Assembly (NCBI GenBank): GCA_964486625.1
Contig: CAZANW010000029.1
Coordinates: 1 to 23,744 of the forward strand
Length of the DNA stretch: 23,744 nucleotides
Source of the DNA: JAWCQZ01 sp964486625
Lineage (GTDB): Archaea; Halobacteriota; Syntropharchaeia; JACQPP01
Reading direction: 5' to 3'
Position 1 is the stretch's first letter. Every line of letters starts with the position of its first letter. Of this stretch, positions 15,467 through 23,196 are shown piece after piece. The notes beneath the pieces were generated by a model that was given only the letters and a program-made list of their open reading frames with translations, had not been told where the DNA came from and searched no databases. Position numbers and translations under genes: made by a program.

Positions 15467-17136
15467 CTCGCCGCCCCGTCGCCGCCCAGGTAGGTCCGGG
15501 CGTATTTCAGGATGTAGGCGGGCGGCGTCCACCACCGCTTCGCCCCGAGGTCGTCCGCGACGGCCCCCGATGCGATGTAGCCCGGCCCCCCGAGGATGAG
15601 GCCGCCAGGATACATGGAGGCCCCGCAGAGGTAGAGGCCCGGGACCGGGGTGCGCCCCCCGCTGCAGGTTTCGCTGGGCCGGAAGGTCCCCATCTGGGTC
15701 GGGGTGTAGGCGCCGTGCTTGATGGAGCCGCGGACCATGTTCGGCAGGCGCCGCTCGATGTCCAACGGGGTCTCGGAGTGGACCATCTCGACCTTGTCCG
15801 GGGTCAGGTTGGGGGCGAACTGCCTCCAGGTCTCCACCGCACGCTGCGCAATCTCATCCTGCCGCTTCCCCCATCCCCCCTGGAGGCCGTAGGGGGCGTG
15901 AATCTGGAAGAAGCCCACGTGGCGCCCGGGGACCCGGGCGAGGGTGGGGTCGAAGAGGGTCTCGGTGGTGATGTGCCCCCCGATGCGCTCCAGGCGGCCC
16001 GCCTCCACCGCCTCCCAGTGCTTCAGCAGTTCCTCCGGGGAATCGAAGCCCGCGACCACCATGAGCGCCTCGTTCACCCACGGGTCGTCGCACCTGTATT
16101 TCGGAGCCTCCTTGAGGACCGCGCTCAGGGTGAAGAAGGACCAGGGGTCCCACTGCCACCCCTCCGCCGCCCCCCGCGTCTCCCCGTCCACCTTGCCCCC
16201 CAGCAGGCGCAGGAAGGTCGTCTGGGGGTCGAGACTGCTCACCACGGCCCGCGCCCGGACGACCCGGCCGTCGAACATCTCGACGCCGGTCGCGCGGCCG
16301 CCGTCGGTCAGGACGCGGGTCGCCTCGGCGCAGTCGAGGACGGTCCCCCCGCGGAGCAGGACCTCCCGGACAATCGCCCCGGCGAACTTGTGGGAGCCCC
16401 CGTAGCAGACCGCGCGCTGGCAGGCCCGGTCCAAGTAGAGCGGAACGAGGAACCCGAGTCCGGTCTCCTGGGGCCGGATGCCCCACATGCAGGCCGAGTA
16501 GAGGAGGAGCGTCTTGACCTTCGGGTCCTGGAACTGGGAGTCGATGATTTCCCACGCGCTCATCTCGCCGATGCGGAGCAACTCCTTGCCGAGCCGCGTC
16601 TTCCCCAGGGCCTCCGCCAGGTCGAGGGGCGCCACGGGCGGGAGGTAGGTGGCGGGCGCGATGAGCTCGTCCACCATCCTCCGGTAGGTCCGCATCAGGC
16701 GCCCGAACTTGTCGGCGTCCCGCTGGTTCGCCTTAGCCAGGGAGTCCTTGGTGTCCTCGATCATCCGGCACAGGCTCAGGCTGGTCCCGTCCCGGAACAC
16801 CATGGAGGTCTGGACGTTGGGGACGATGAACTGGAGGCCGTGGCGGGCCAGGTCGAAGTCGCGGACCGCCGGCATGTAGTCGGTCATCATGTGGTAAACC
16901 GCGTGGGTGTTGCTGTAGTATCCGGGGAAGAGGACCTCCTCGGTGGCGAGGCCGCCGCCAATCTCGTAGCGCCGCTCCAGCAGCACCACCTTGAGGCCCG
17001 CCCGCGCGAGGTAGGCGGCGGTCAGCAGGCCGTTGACCCCCGCGCCGATGATGGCGACGTCGCACGAGGTCTCCTTCGGGAATTCGGGGACCGGGAGGGG
17101 GTCGGGGTGGACGACGGTGTCGGGGTCAAATCCCAT
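15463..17136 (-). CDS. CrtI/phytoene desaturase-like FAD oxidoreductase, A type (operon 1)
   Basis: The protein has 557 residues. About 25 extra residues with several prolines precede the Rossmann motif GAGVNG (31-36) and E54. The C-terminal end PGLYLCGASMYPGG...GPGYIASG is the CrtI-type FAD-binding segment. It matches the operon 2 protein at 7428-9029 along its length: AVYHMMTDYMPAVRD, PNVQTSM, GSIKHGAYTPTQMG, RTPVPGLYL and a WWTPP tail. The start ATG 17136 has a clear ribosome site, AAGGAGGA at 17142-17149, and overlaps the end of the B-type gene by 11 nt. This shows that internal genes use Shine-Dalgarno sites even though several first genes look leaderless. The substrate is unknown. Confidence 0.85.
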   Translation of the reverse strand: MGFDPDTVVHPDPLPVPEFPKETSCDVAIIGAGVNGLLTAAYLARAGLKVVLLERRYEIGGGLATEEVLFPGYYSNTHAVYHMMTDYMPAVRDFDLARHGLQFIVPNVQTSMVFRDGTSLSLCRMIEDTKDSLAKANQRDADKFGRLMRTYRRMVDELIAPATYLPPVAPLDLAEALGKTRLGKELLRIGEMSAWEIIDSQFQDPKVKTLLLYSACMWGIRPQETGLGFLVPLYLDRACQRAVCYGGSHKFAGAIVREVLLRGGTVLDCAEATRVLTDGGRATGVEMFDGRVVRARAVVSSLDPQTTFLRLLGGKVDGETRGAAEGWQWDPWSFFTLSAVLKEAPKYRCDDPWVNEALMVVAGFDSPEELLKHWEAVEAGRLERIGGHITTETLFDPTLARVPGRHVGFFQIHAPYGLQGGWGKRQDEIAQRAVETWRQFAPNLTPDKVEMVHSETPLDIERRLPNMVRGSIKHGAYTPTQMGTFRPSETCSGGRTPVPGLYLCGASMYPGGLILGGPGYIASGAVADDLGAKRWWTPPAYILKYARTYLGGDGAAR

Positions 17137-18805
17137 TCAAGTCCTCCTTCGGGCTCGGGATGAAGTCGGGCGACGGATACCACCAGTCGCCGGGCTTGGC
17201 GATGCCGTCCTCGATGAGGATGTGCATGAGGTTGTAGGGGACCGCCATCAGACAGAGGCCGCCCGGATGGCTCGTCTGGTTGCAGAGGTAGAGCCCCTTC
17301 ACGGGGGTCCGGTAGCGGGCCAGTTCCGGGAGGGGGCGGGTCGTCCACCACTGGTCGCGGCACTGGCGGGTCGCATACCAGTTGCCCCCCAGGAGGCTCA
17401 CGTTGCGGAACTCGGAGTCGTAGGGGGTGTTGATGAAGGCGCGGACGACCTTGTCGCGGGTCAGGTTGGGGGCGTAGGTCCGCAGGTGCTTCAACTGGGA
17501 CTCCAGGACCTGCTCCTTCATCTCGTTGACGGCCGCGGGGCCCTCCACGTGGTATTCCGGCGGGACCAGTTGCATGTAGCAGGGGGAGAGGACGTGGTAT
17601 CCCGGGGGGCACCGGGTCGGGTCGAAGGCGTCGTGGTTGATGATGGCCGAGAGGTTGTGCTCGGGGTCGGGGGTCTTCTTGTAGGAGTAGGCGTCCCGCA
17701 TCTGGGCGAAATACTCCGACCGGTCCTCGAAGCGGGAGGAGAGGCAGGGGAAGTTCGGGCCCTTGAGGACCTCCGCGCCATCGCCCGCGAACTTCGGGAG
17801 TTCCTTGGTGATGAAGGAGCCGACCCAGAGGGAGCCCCCCTTGAGGTTGATGTCCTGGACGCGGCGCCGCAGGCCGTGGTCAATGGGGGCGTCGGGCATC
17901 AGTTTCAGGAAGGTCTGCCTCAGGTCCACGCCGCTGATGACCGCCTTCTCCGCATGGATGACCCGGTTCGGGAAGACCGCGTCCCCCCGCAGTTTCACCC
18001 CGACGGCGCGGCCGTCCTTCACCAGAATCTCCTTCACGGGGCAGTTGGAGAGAATCGTGGCCCCGTGGGAAATGGCGCAACGGACCAGGGCGTGGGCGTA
18101 GGTGTGCATCCCGCCGCGGGGGGAGCCGGAGGAGTAATACCACAACTGGAAGCCCGCGAGGGCGGGGATGGCCATGCCCTCCCAGTTCGGCGCGGCGCCG
18201 GAATACCACATGACGGTGGCCATGGCCTGGATCATCTCCGACTCGAAGAGGCCGTCGAGGACCTCGTTGCAGGTCCACTCGTTCCACGCGTCGGTGTAGA
18301 GTTCCGGGATGTATTTCTTCATCAGGCGGGACCAGGGGAGGTTTCCGGGCTCCACCTCCATTCCCTGCGGGTGGGGCGGGGTCCAGAAGACCGTGCGGAG
18401 GAACTCCACCATGTGGGGCGCGAGTTTGTTCTCCAGGATGGCCCAGATTTTGGCGTCCCGCTTCGACATCCGCTCGATGTTCTTCAGGGTGTCCGGGTTG
18501 TAGCGCCCCCCGTAGAAGGCGCGCCCCTTCGGGTCGAGCCCCCCCATCAGGGTCCGGTAGTAGACCATGCGGAAGCCGTAGTCCCCGAGCCGCAACTGCT
18601 CGAAGCCGGGGGCCGCGTAGCCGTAGAGGTAGGAGGCGTGGGGGTCGATGCGGAAGCCGGGAATGACCTCGGTGTTCTCCTGGCCGCCGCCGGTCTCCGA
18701 GCGCTCCTCGCAGACGCACACCCTGAGGCCGCACTTCGCCAGATAGGCCGCAATCGTGACGCCGTTGTGGCCGCCCCCGACGACCACCACGTCGAACTCC
18801 GCCAT
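17126..18805 (-). CDS. CrtI/phytoene desaturase-like FAD oxidoreductase, B type (operon 1)
   Basis: The protein has 559 residues and is the first gene of operon 1. It has the FAD motif GGGHNG at 10-15 and E33, then an unusually Cys-rich second strand (VCVCEE). It shares SKRDAK, VLDGLFESEMI, RGGMHTYAHALVRC and LVKDGRAVGVKL with the operon 2 protein at 9571-11235. Its C-terminal FAD segment (KGLYLCNQTSHPGG...) is more divergent from classical CrtI than the A-type proteins. The tail has aromatic residues (PGDWWYPSPDF). The start ATG 18805 lies about 20 nt after the predicted transcription start. Its 3' end overlaps the A-type gene, so both chains are probably made together. Confidence 0.85.
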   Translation of the reverse strand: MAEFDVVVVGGGHNGVTIAAYLAKCGLRVCVCEERSETGGGQENTEVIPGFRIDPHASYLYGYAAPGFEQLRLGDYGFRMVYYRTLMGGLDPKGRAFYGGRYNPDTLKNIERMSKRDAKIWAILENKLAPHMVEFLRTVFWTPPHPQGMEVEPGNLPWSRLMKKYIPELYTDAWNEWTCNEVLDGLFESEMIQAMATVMWYSGAAPNWEGMAIPALAGFQLWYYSSGSPRGGMHTYAHALVRCAISHGATILSNCPVKEILVKDGRAVGVKLRGDAVFPNRVIHAEKAVISGVDLRQTFLKLMPDAPIDHGLRRRVQDINLKGGSLWVGSFITKELPKFAGDGAEVLKGPNFPCLSSRFEDRSEYFAQMRDAYSYKKTPDPEHNLSAIINHDAFDPTRCPPGYHVLSPCYMQLVPPEYHVEGPAAVNEMKEQVLESQLKHLRTYAPNLTRDKVVRAFINTPYDSEFRNVSLLGGNWYATRQCRDQWWTTRPLPELARYRTPVKGLYLCNQTSHPGGLCLMAVPYNLMHILIEDGIAKPGDWWYPSPDFIPSPKEDLNGI

Positions 18806-18832
18806 GTCCGGAGGAGGAAGTTCTACGGCATT

Positions 18833-18849
18833 CTGAACATTCTGAACGT
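18833..18849 (-). promoter_or_regulatory. Direct-repeat operator candidate at the operon 1 promoter
   Basis: On the minus strand this reads ACGTTCAGAATGTTCAG: two GTTCA half-sites nine bases apart, matching 11581-11597 at 15 of 17 bases. It lies between the presumed TATA box and ATG 18805. It is also within the 121-nt divergent region shared with the TorD-like gene, so one regulator could act on both directions. Confidence 0.5.
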
Positions 18850-18855
18850 AAAATC
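18848..18855 (-). promoter_or_regulatory. Putative TATA box of operon 1
   Basis: GATTTTAC on the minus strand would place transcription start near 18825 and leave a 20-nt leader before ATG 18805. It touches the direct repeat. The remaining part of the divergent region (18856-18926) is GC-rich, and no clear TATA box for the plus-strand gene is seen in it. Confidence 0.4.
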
Positions 18856-18926
18856 AGGCTGCGGGGCCGCGGCCTACGGAACTTACGTGGGGAGCGCTCT
18901 TGGAAGCCCGGACGAATCGGGCCCCG

Positions 18927-19565
18927 ATGAGCACAGAGGTCTTGGAGAGCCGCTGGGAGGCGGACGAGGCCGCCTGCTGGGCCCACCGGCGACTCCACGT
19001 CTACCGCCTCCTCTCGGCGGGCTTCGGGCCGCCGACCGGATACCTCCGCCGCCTTATCTCCACCGGGGAGTTCCTCGGCTATCTTCGGCAGGCGCTCTCC
19101 CTCGACCCGGAAGAGTTCGCGGAGCCCCTGGAGGCCCTCGCCCTCTTCTTCCGCGCGGAGGACCCGGCGGGCCGGGCGGAGGCGGAATACCGGCGGCTCT
19201 TCTCCCACGGAATCTCCCTCCGGGGCTCCGACCACGGGGGGAGCGGTCCGGAGAGGGTCCGCGCATTCTACCGGGAGGCGGGGATGGACCTTTTCCGTTC
19301 TCCGCTGCCCGCGGACCACCTCTCGGTGGAGACCGCGTTCCTCGCCGCCCTCGCGGAGCGGGAGATGGAGGCGGCCCGCCGGGGGCTCGGGGCCGAAGGG
19401 TCCCGGAGGCTGGCCCGCCGTTTCCTCGGGGAGCACGTCGCGCCCTGGGCCCCGCGCTTCGCGGAGGGGGCCGGGGCCGCGGAGTCCAAATTCTACGCCC
19501 CCATGGCCCGGATTCTCGCGGGCTGGGTGGCCCTGGAAACCACTCTCGATATTCCGAACATTTAA
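18927..19565 (+). CDS. TorD/DmsD/NarJ-like molecular chaperone
   Basis: The protein has 212 residues from ATG 18927 (an in-frame TTG at 18900 would add nine). It is mostly helical, with the TorD-family pattern: an N-terminal YRLLSAGFGPP helix, EYRRLFSHG near the middle, DHLSVETAFLAAL, FLGEHVAPWAPRF and a final FYAPMARI. TorD-type chaperones hold molybdenum-cofactor oxidoreductases during cofactor insertion and Tat export. No such oxidoreductase is in the window, so its client may be elsewhere or may be one of the divergent operon's proteins. The gene shares its upstream region with operon 1. Its last codons (ATTCCGAACATT) overlap the promoter of the next gene. Confidence 0.8.
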   Translation: MSTEVLESRWEADEAACWAHRRLHVYRLLSAGFGPPTGYLRRLISTGEFLGYLRQALSLDPEEFAEPLEALALFFRAEDPAGRAEAEYRRLFSHGISLRGSDHGGSGPERVRAFYREAGMDLFRSPLPADHLSVETAFLAALAEREMEAARRGLGAEGSRRLARRFLGEHVAPWAPRFAEGAGAAESKFYAPMARILAGWVALETTLDIPNI

Positions 19566-19570
19566 GATAT
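19560..19570 (+). promoter_or_regulatory. Putative TATA box of the lipoprotein gene
   Basis: ATTTAAGATAT, overlapping the TorD-like stop codon, is centred about 24-25 nt before ATG 19589, again fitting a leaderless start. The 12 bases at 19551-19562 (ATTCCGAACATT) resemble half of the shared operator (ATTCTGAACATT at 18830-18841), but they also encode the last four TorD-like residues, so this may be chance. Confidence 0.5.
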
Positions 19571-19588
19571 TTCACCGTTACTCCGGGG

Positions 19589-21486
19589 ATGGGCGGGTTC
19601 CGCGGGCCCCTTCTCGTCGCACTCCTGGCCGCGGCCCTCCTCGTCAGCGGCTGCACCCAATCCACATCTTCCCCTTCCCCGTCCGCCGCATCGCCGGGCG
19701 CGTCCACAGCCCCCTCGCAGGCCCCCTCGGAGGCCATCAAGCCCGCGGCCGAGAGCGCTTCGGCCCAGAAGGTCGCGTCGTGGGTCAAGGAACTCGCATT
19801 CGAGAAGCCGAAGAACGCCTCTCCGTCCATCACGGGAGGGGGCGGAGGCGGTGGTGGCGGGGGTGGAGGAGGCGGGGGCGCTCCGGGCGGCGGAACGACC
19901 GGAGGCGCGGCGGGAGCGACCCCGGCCGCGACGCAGGCCGCGTCGGGCGGCCTCCCCCTCTCCGAGCACTTCGGAGGCATGGACGTCCCCTCCTACCAGG
20001 CCCTGACCAACGTGGTGAGCGGGCTCCGCTCGACCGTCCTCCAGAAGGGGACCGCGGGGCTCTACGCCGACACCTCCCTGCTCCAAACCACGCTGAAGGC
20101 GCTGGAGGAGAAGTTCGACGACGACTACAAATACACCGCGGCGGCCGGGATGAAATACGTCCGCTCCGAGCCCGGGCCGTGGGTCTGGAACCTCGTCGAG
20201 CCCGAGAAGGGGAAGGGCTACCGCTGGGAGTTCCCCGACCTCCACGTGAAAATGGCGCGGAAATACGGACTGGAACCCATCGTCACCCTCCGCCACTACA
20301 GCGCGTGGGACACCTCGAAGTGCGGCTCCAAGGCGAGCGGCACGACCGCCCAGGTCGTCCAGGACGGCTCCTTCTGGTATCTCAGCGGCTACTTCGGCCC
20401 CGTCTGCGACCTCGACGACTTCGCGCGCTGGGTCGAGGCGGTGGCGGACCGCTACGACGGGGACGGCAAGAACGACATGCCCGGCCTCAACGGCCAGCCG
20501 GTGAAACTGTGGGAGATTTTCAACGAGGTCCAGGGGCCCGACGGCGGCTACCTCGCGAAGGGGGCGGAGTACGCCAAGGCCCAGAAGGTCGCGGCGGACA
20601 TCATCAAGAAACACTGCCCCACCTGCACGGTCACCAACGACGGGGCCTTCGACCTCGGCATGACCTACAAGGACTCCAGCGGCTCCTACCCCGCCAAGGA
20701 TTGGTTCCAGAGCGCCTTCAACGCGGGCCTCGGGACCACCATTGACGCCCTCAACTGGCACTGGAACATCGAGCGCAACGGCGTCCAAGAGGAGAGCAAG
20801 TATCGCGGGGTGCTGGACGACTTCAACTCCCTCATGAAGTCGGCCGGGGTCTCGAAGCCGATGTGGATTACCGAAATCGGGACCTACACCGGCAAATCCT
20901 CGGGCGGCGGGGGAGTCCTCTACGGCGGGGACTCCGGCACCTCCACCGCGAAGGCCGCGGCCGCGTGCGANNNNNNNNNNNNNNNNNNNNNNNNNNNNNN
21001 NNNNNNNNNNNNNNNNNNNNNNNNNNNNNNNNNNNNNNNNNNNNNNNNNNNNNNNNNNNNNNNNNNNNNNTCCTCTACGGCGGGGACTCCGGCACCTCCA
21101 CCGCGAAGGCCGCGGCCGCGTGCGAGACCGCCGGCACGGCCAAGCAGGCCACCCTCTCGCTCCAGGGCGGAAGCCCCATGCCGACCCCCAGCGGGACGCC
21201 GCCCCCGACCTTCAGCCCGATGCCGACCCCCTCGGGGAGTCCCCCCGGAAGCCCCATGCCCACGTCCTCCGGGAGCCCCATGTCCGGCAGCCCGATGCCC
21301 ACCCCCAGCGGGACCCCGGCGGCGACCCCCTCCCCCTCGGGGACGACCGGGACGACCTCCGCGGCGAAACTCTCCTCCCAAATCACGGGCCGCCTCAAGG
21401 TCACCGACCTCTACGGGAACGAGAAGACGCTGGACGCCTCGCAACTCACCCTGTCAGGGACGCCGGTGTTCGCCGAGCCCGCTTGA
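19589..21486 (+). CDS. Secreted lipoprotein with clan GH-A-like glycoside hydrolase domain (interrupted by an assembly gap)
   Basis: A signal peptide ends in LLVSGC with the lipidated Cys at C22. A Ser/Pro/Ala-rich stretch and a run of about 15 glycines (19840-19875) form a linker. The catalytic domain from about residue 130 shows GMKYVRSEPGPWVW, GLEPIVTLRHYSAWD, LWEIFNEVQG with E313 as the likely acid/base, and MWITEIGTYTG with E429 as the likely nucleophile. This is the layout of TIM-barrel retaining glycosidases. The exact GH family and substrate are not clear. After the gap comes a Met/Pro/Ser/Thr-rich repeat linker (SPMPTPSG units) and a short C-terminal domain. The frame changes across the gap as assembled, but merging the identical 55-base flanks restores one frame of about 580 residues. 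It is probably anchored outside the cell. Confidence 0.75.
20916..20970 (+). repeat. 55-base sequence at the left edge of the gap, identical to 21071-21125
   Basis: The 55 bases before the gap are exactly those that follow it. The unit encodes part of the Gly/Ser/Ala-rich segment ending in AAAAC. It looks like a shared contig end rather than a biological repeat. Confidence 0.9.
20971..21070. other. Assembly gap (100 N)
   Basis: The run is exactly 100 N, a conventional placeholder for unknown distance, inside the lipoprotein gene. Since both flanks carry the same 55 bases, the gap could be empty, or could hide a longer tandem repeat. Confidence 0.98.
21071..21125 (+). repeat. 55-base sequence at the right edge of the gap, identical to 20916-20970
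   Basis: An exact second copy of the pre-gap bases. Removing 20971-21125 joins the gene in frame (…GCG TGC GAG ACC GCC…), which supports an overlap artefact. Confidence 0.9.
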
Positions 21487-21507
21487 GGTTTCTCAGTCTG
21501 CCGCCGT

Positions 21508-23196
21508 TCAGAACGGGAACTGGGCCACCACGGCTCCGGCGCCGTTCACGATGTCCATGGTGTCCTGGGTGAAAATCAGCCAGCGGGACTCGCTCCGGGG
21601 CCGCAGTTTGATGTCGAGGGGCGGGGCCGACGAGTCCACCGGCACAGGCACCACGTAGTCCCCCTGCTTCACCCAGTCGTATTTTCCCGCGTCGATGGTG
21701 CGCTCGACGTTGTCCTTGTCCTGGTAGTTGAGAAGCCCGAAGTTCCCGCTCCCGGTGCGCGCTGCGTAGGCGTCGAAGAACTGGTAGGTGGCGGAGTTCC
21801 GGTCTACGGTCTGGGAGAGGCCCCCCGCCTCGACATTCTCCTGCTGTTTCGCACCCACGTCCGCGATGGTGTCGAGGGGCTTCTTCAGGCCTTGGCCGTA
21901 GAACTTCACCATGTCCCCTACGCCCGTGGGGAGGGAGCCGGCCACCTGCTCGGCCACGGAGCCCATGACCACCATCCCGGTGGCCAGGGACTTGGCCTGC
22001 CCCTTGAACTGCTGCTGGACCTTGGTGATGTCCTGGCCTATATCGGCCAGGTCCTTCACCTTGTCGATGGCGCCCGCCACCTTCGACCCCGCCTCCGCGG
22101 CCTGCCCGAGTTTGGCCCGGTTGTACTCCTTCGAGCCCGGGGCGTAGAGGTCCGGGTTGTTGAACGCCCCCGAAAACGCCCCGAGGGCCTTGTCGGCGGC
22201 CTTCTTCGCTTTCTGGAGGTAACTGTCCTTGTCCCCGAATTCGGAGAGGGAGTTCTTCGCCTTGGCCTCCGGCGGCAGCGGCTGCTTCATGGCGTCCACC
22301 AGGGGCTTCTTGCCCGACTTCTCCAACTGACCCGCCACCTTGTCGGCCCGGGCCTCGACGTCGGCGGGGCTGTAGAACGTGTCGAGTCCCCCACGGCTGC
22401 CGCTCGATATGCGCTGCTGGCCCTTGACCACCGGGGTGTCCTTTTTCCGTTTCTCCAGGTCCGCCTTGGCGTCCGCGTGCGCTTTCCCCATCCGCTCCTC
22501 CCGCCAGTCGTTGAACTCCTTTTCCTTGGCATTGACCTGGGCCTGCGCGTCGTCAATGGGCTTCAGGCAGGCGGCCCGCTGACTCGCCTGCTCGGCATTG
22601 CACGCCTTCCACTGCTGGTTGCACTTCTCCTTTTCTTCGTCGGTCTTCTTCCTGTCGCAGACGAACGTCTGGTCGCAGTTCTTGACTCCCCCGGCATAGG
22701 CGGACTCGCAGGCCTGGCGGAGGTCCCCGGGAATCGCGTTGCAGGCCTCCAGAGTCGTCCGCTGTCCGCTCCGGCAGGAGTTGGCGCACGCGGTGCGGTC
22801 GTTGGAGGCCTTGGCACCCTCCTCGTAGAGTTTCTCCAAGAGACGGGTCTGGGAGTAGGTCATCTCCTCCGTTTTCACTAACTCCCCCGTCTTGGTCCTC
22901 GGCATCTGAGCGTCCACCTCGTCGGCCACAATCTGGTATGCCGCATCGCACTCCGTAACGCACCTCGATATCTGGAGCTGCTCCCCGGAGCAGGCCACGT
23001 AGTCCCCCGGCTCCGGGGCCGCCGCCGGCCCTGCGAGGACGAGGAGCGCGGCCAGGAGGGTCAATGTCCAGCGGAGCTTCATCTCGCGCGCTCCATCTGT
23101 TTTTTTCGAGACCACGAGTTCGAAAGCCCACCCGTGGTCGTTGGCGACCTGCCGGAACACCCCCTTCACGTCGCCCGGGTTGAACTCTTCGCTCAT
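21508..23196 (-). CDS. Secreted cysteine-rich, helical protein of unknown function
   Basis: No family is recognised. Two starts are possible: ATG 23196, which overlaps the upstream stop (ATGA) and gives 562 residues, and ATG 23082, which opens directly with a classical signal peptide (MKLRWTLTLLAALLVLAGPAAA) and gives 524 residues. After the signal comes a region of about 170 residues with 12 cysteines (such as RCVTEC, TACANSC, NCDQTFVCD, KCNQQWKAC), suited to six disulfides. A long Lys/Glu/Ala-rich region follows, probably helical or coiled coil, then a Gly-containing hydrophobic stretch (SLATGMVVMGSVAEQVAGS). The last 110 residues look beta-rich (YDWVKQGDYVVPVPV). It is convergent with the lipoprotein gene, 21 nt apart. 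A role at the cell surface is likely. Confidence 0.7.
   Translation of the reverse strand: MSEEFNPGDVKGVFRQVANDHGWAFELVVSKKTDGAREMKLRWTLTLLAALLVLAGPAAAPEPGDYVACSGEQLQISRCVTECDAAYQIVADEVDAQMPRTKTGELVKTEEMTYSQTRLLEKLYEEGAKASNDRTACANSCRSGQRTTLEACNAIPGDLRQACESAYAGGVKNCDQTFVCDRKKTDEEKEKCNQQWKACNAEQASQRAACLKPIDDAQAQVNAKEKEFNDWREERMGKAHADAKADLEKRKKDTPVVKGQQRISSGSRGGLDTFYSPADVEARADKVAGQLEKSGKKPLVDAMKQPLPPEAKAKNSLSEFGDKDSYLQKAKKAADKALGAFSGAFNNPDLYAPGSKEYNRAKLGQAAEAGSKVAGAIDKVKDLADIGQDITKVQQQFKGQAKSLATGMVVMGSVAEQVAGSLPTGVGDMVKFYGQGLKKPLDTIADVGAKQQENVEAGGLSQTVDRNSATYQFFDAYAARTGSGNFGLLNYQDKDNVERTIDAGKYDWVKQGDYVVPVPVDSSAPPLDIKLRPRSESRWLIFTQDTMDIVNGAGAVVAQFPF

Noticed and set aside
18906..18922. A GCCCG/CGGGC hairpin upstream of the TorD-like start
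   Set aside because: A five-base GC stem with a seven-base loop is expected by chance in such GC-rich DNA, and nothing else marks it as regulatory.
19840..19900. G-rich tract as a possible regulatory quadruplex or simple repeat
   Set aside because: It is in frame and encodes the poly-glycine linker of the lipoprotein, which explains the composition.
21487..21507. Terminator between the convergent genes
   Set aside because: Only 21 bases separate the stops, with no T-rich run or hairpin that can be supported.
17033..21658. A plus-strand frame of 1541 codons
   Set aside because: It runs antisense through two flavoprotein genes, then through the TorD-like gene, the lipoprotein gene and the gap. 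Long antisense frames are common at this GC content because stop codons are rare. Its first part has no recognisable motif and is Gly/Val/His/Arg-rich, as expected of antisense translation.
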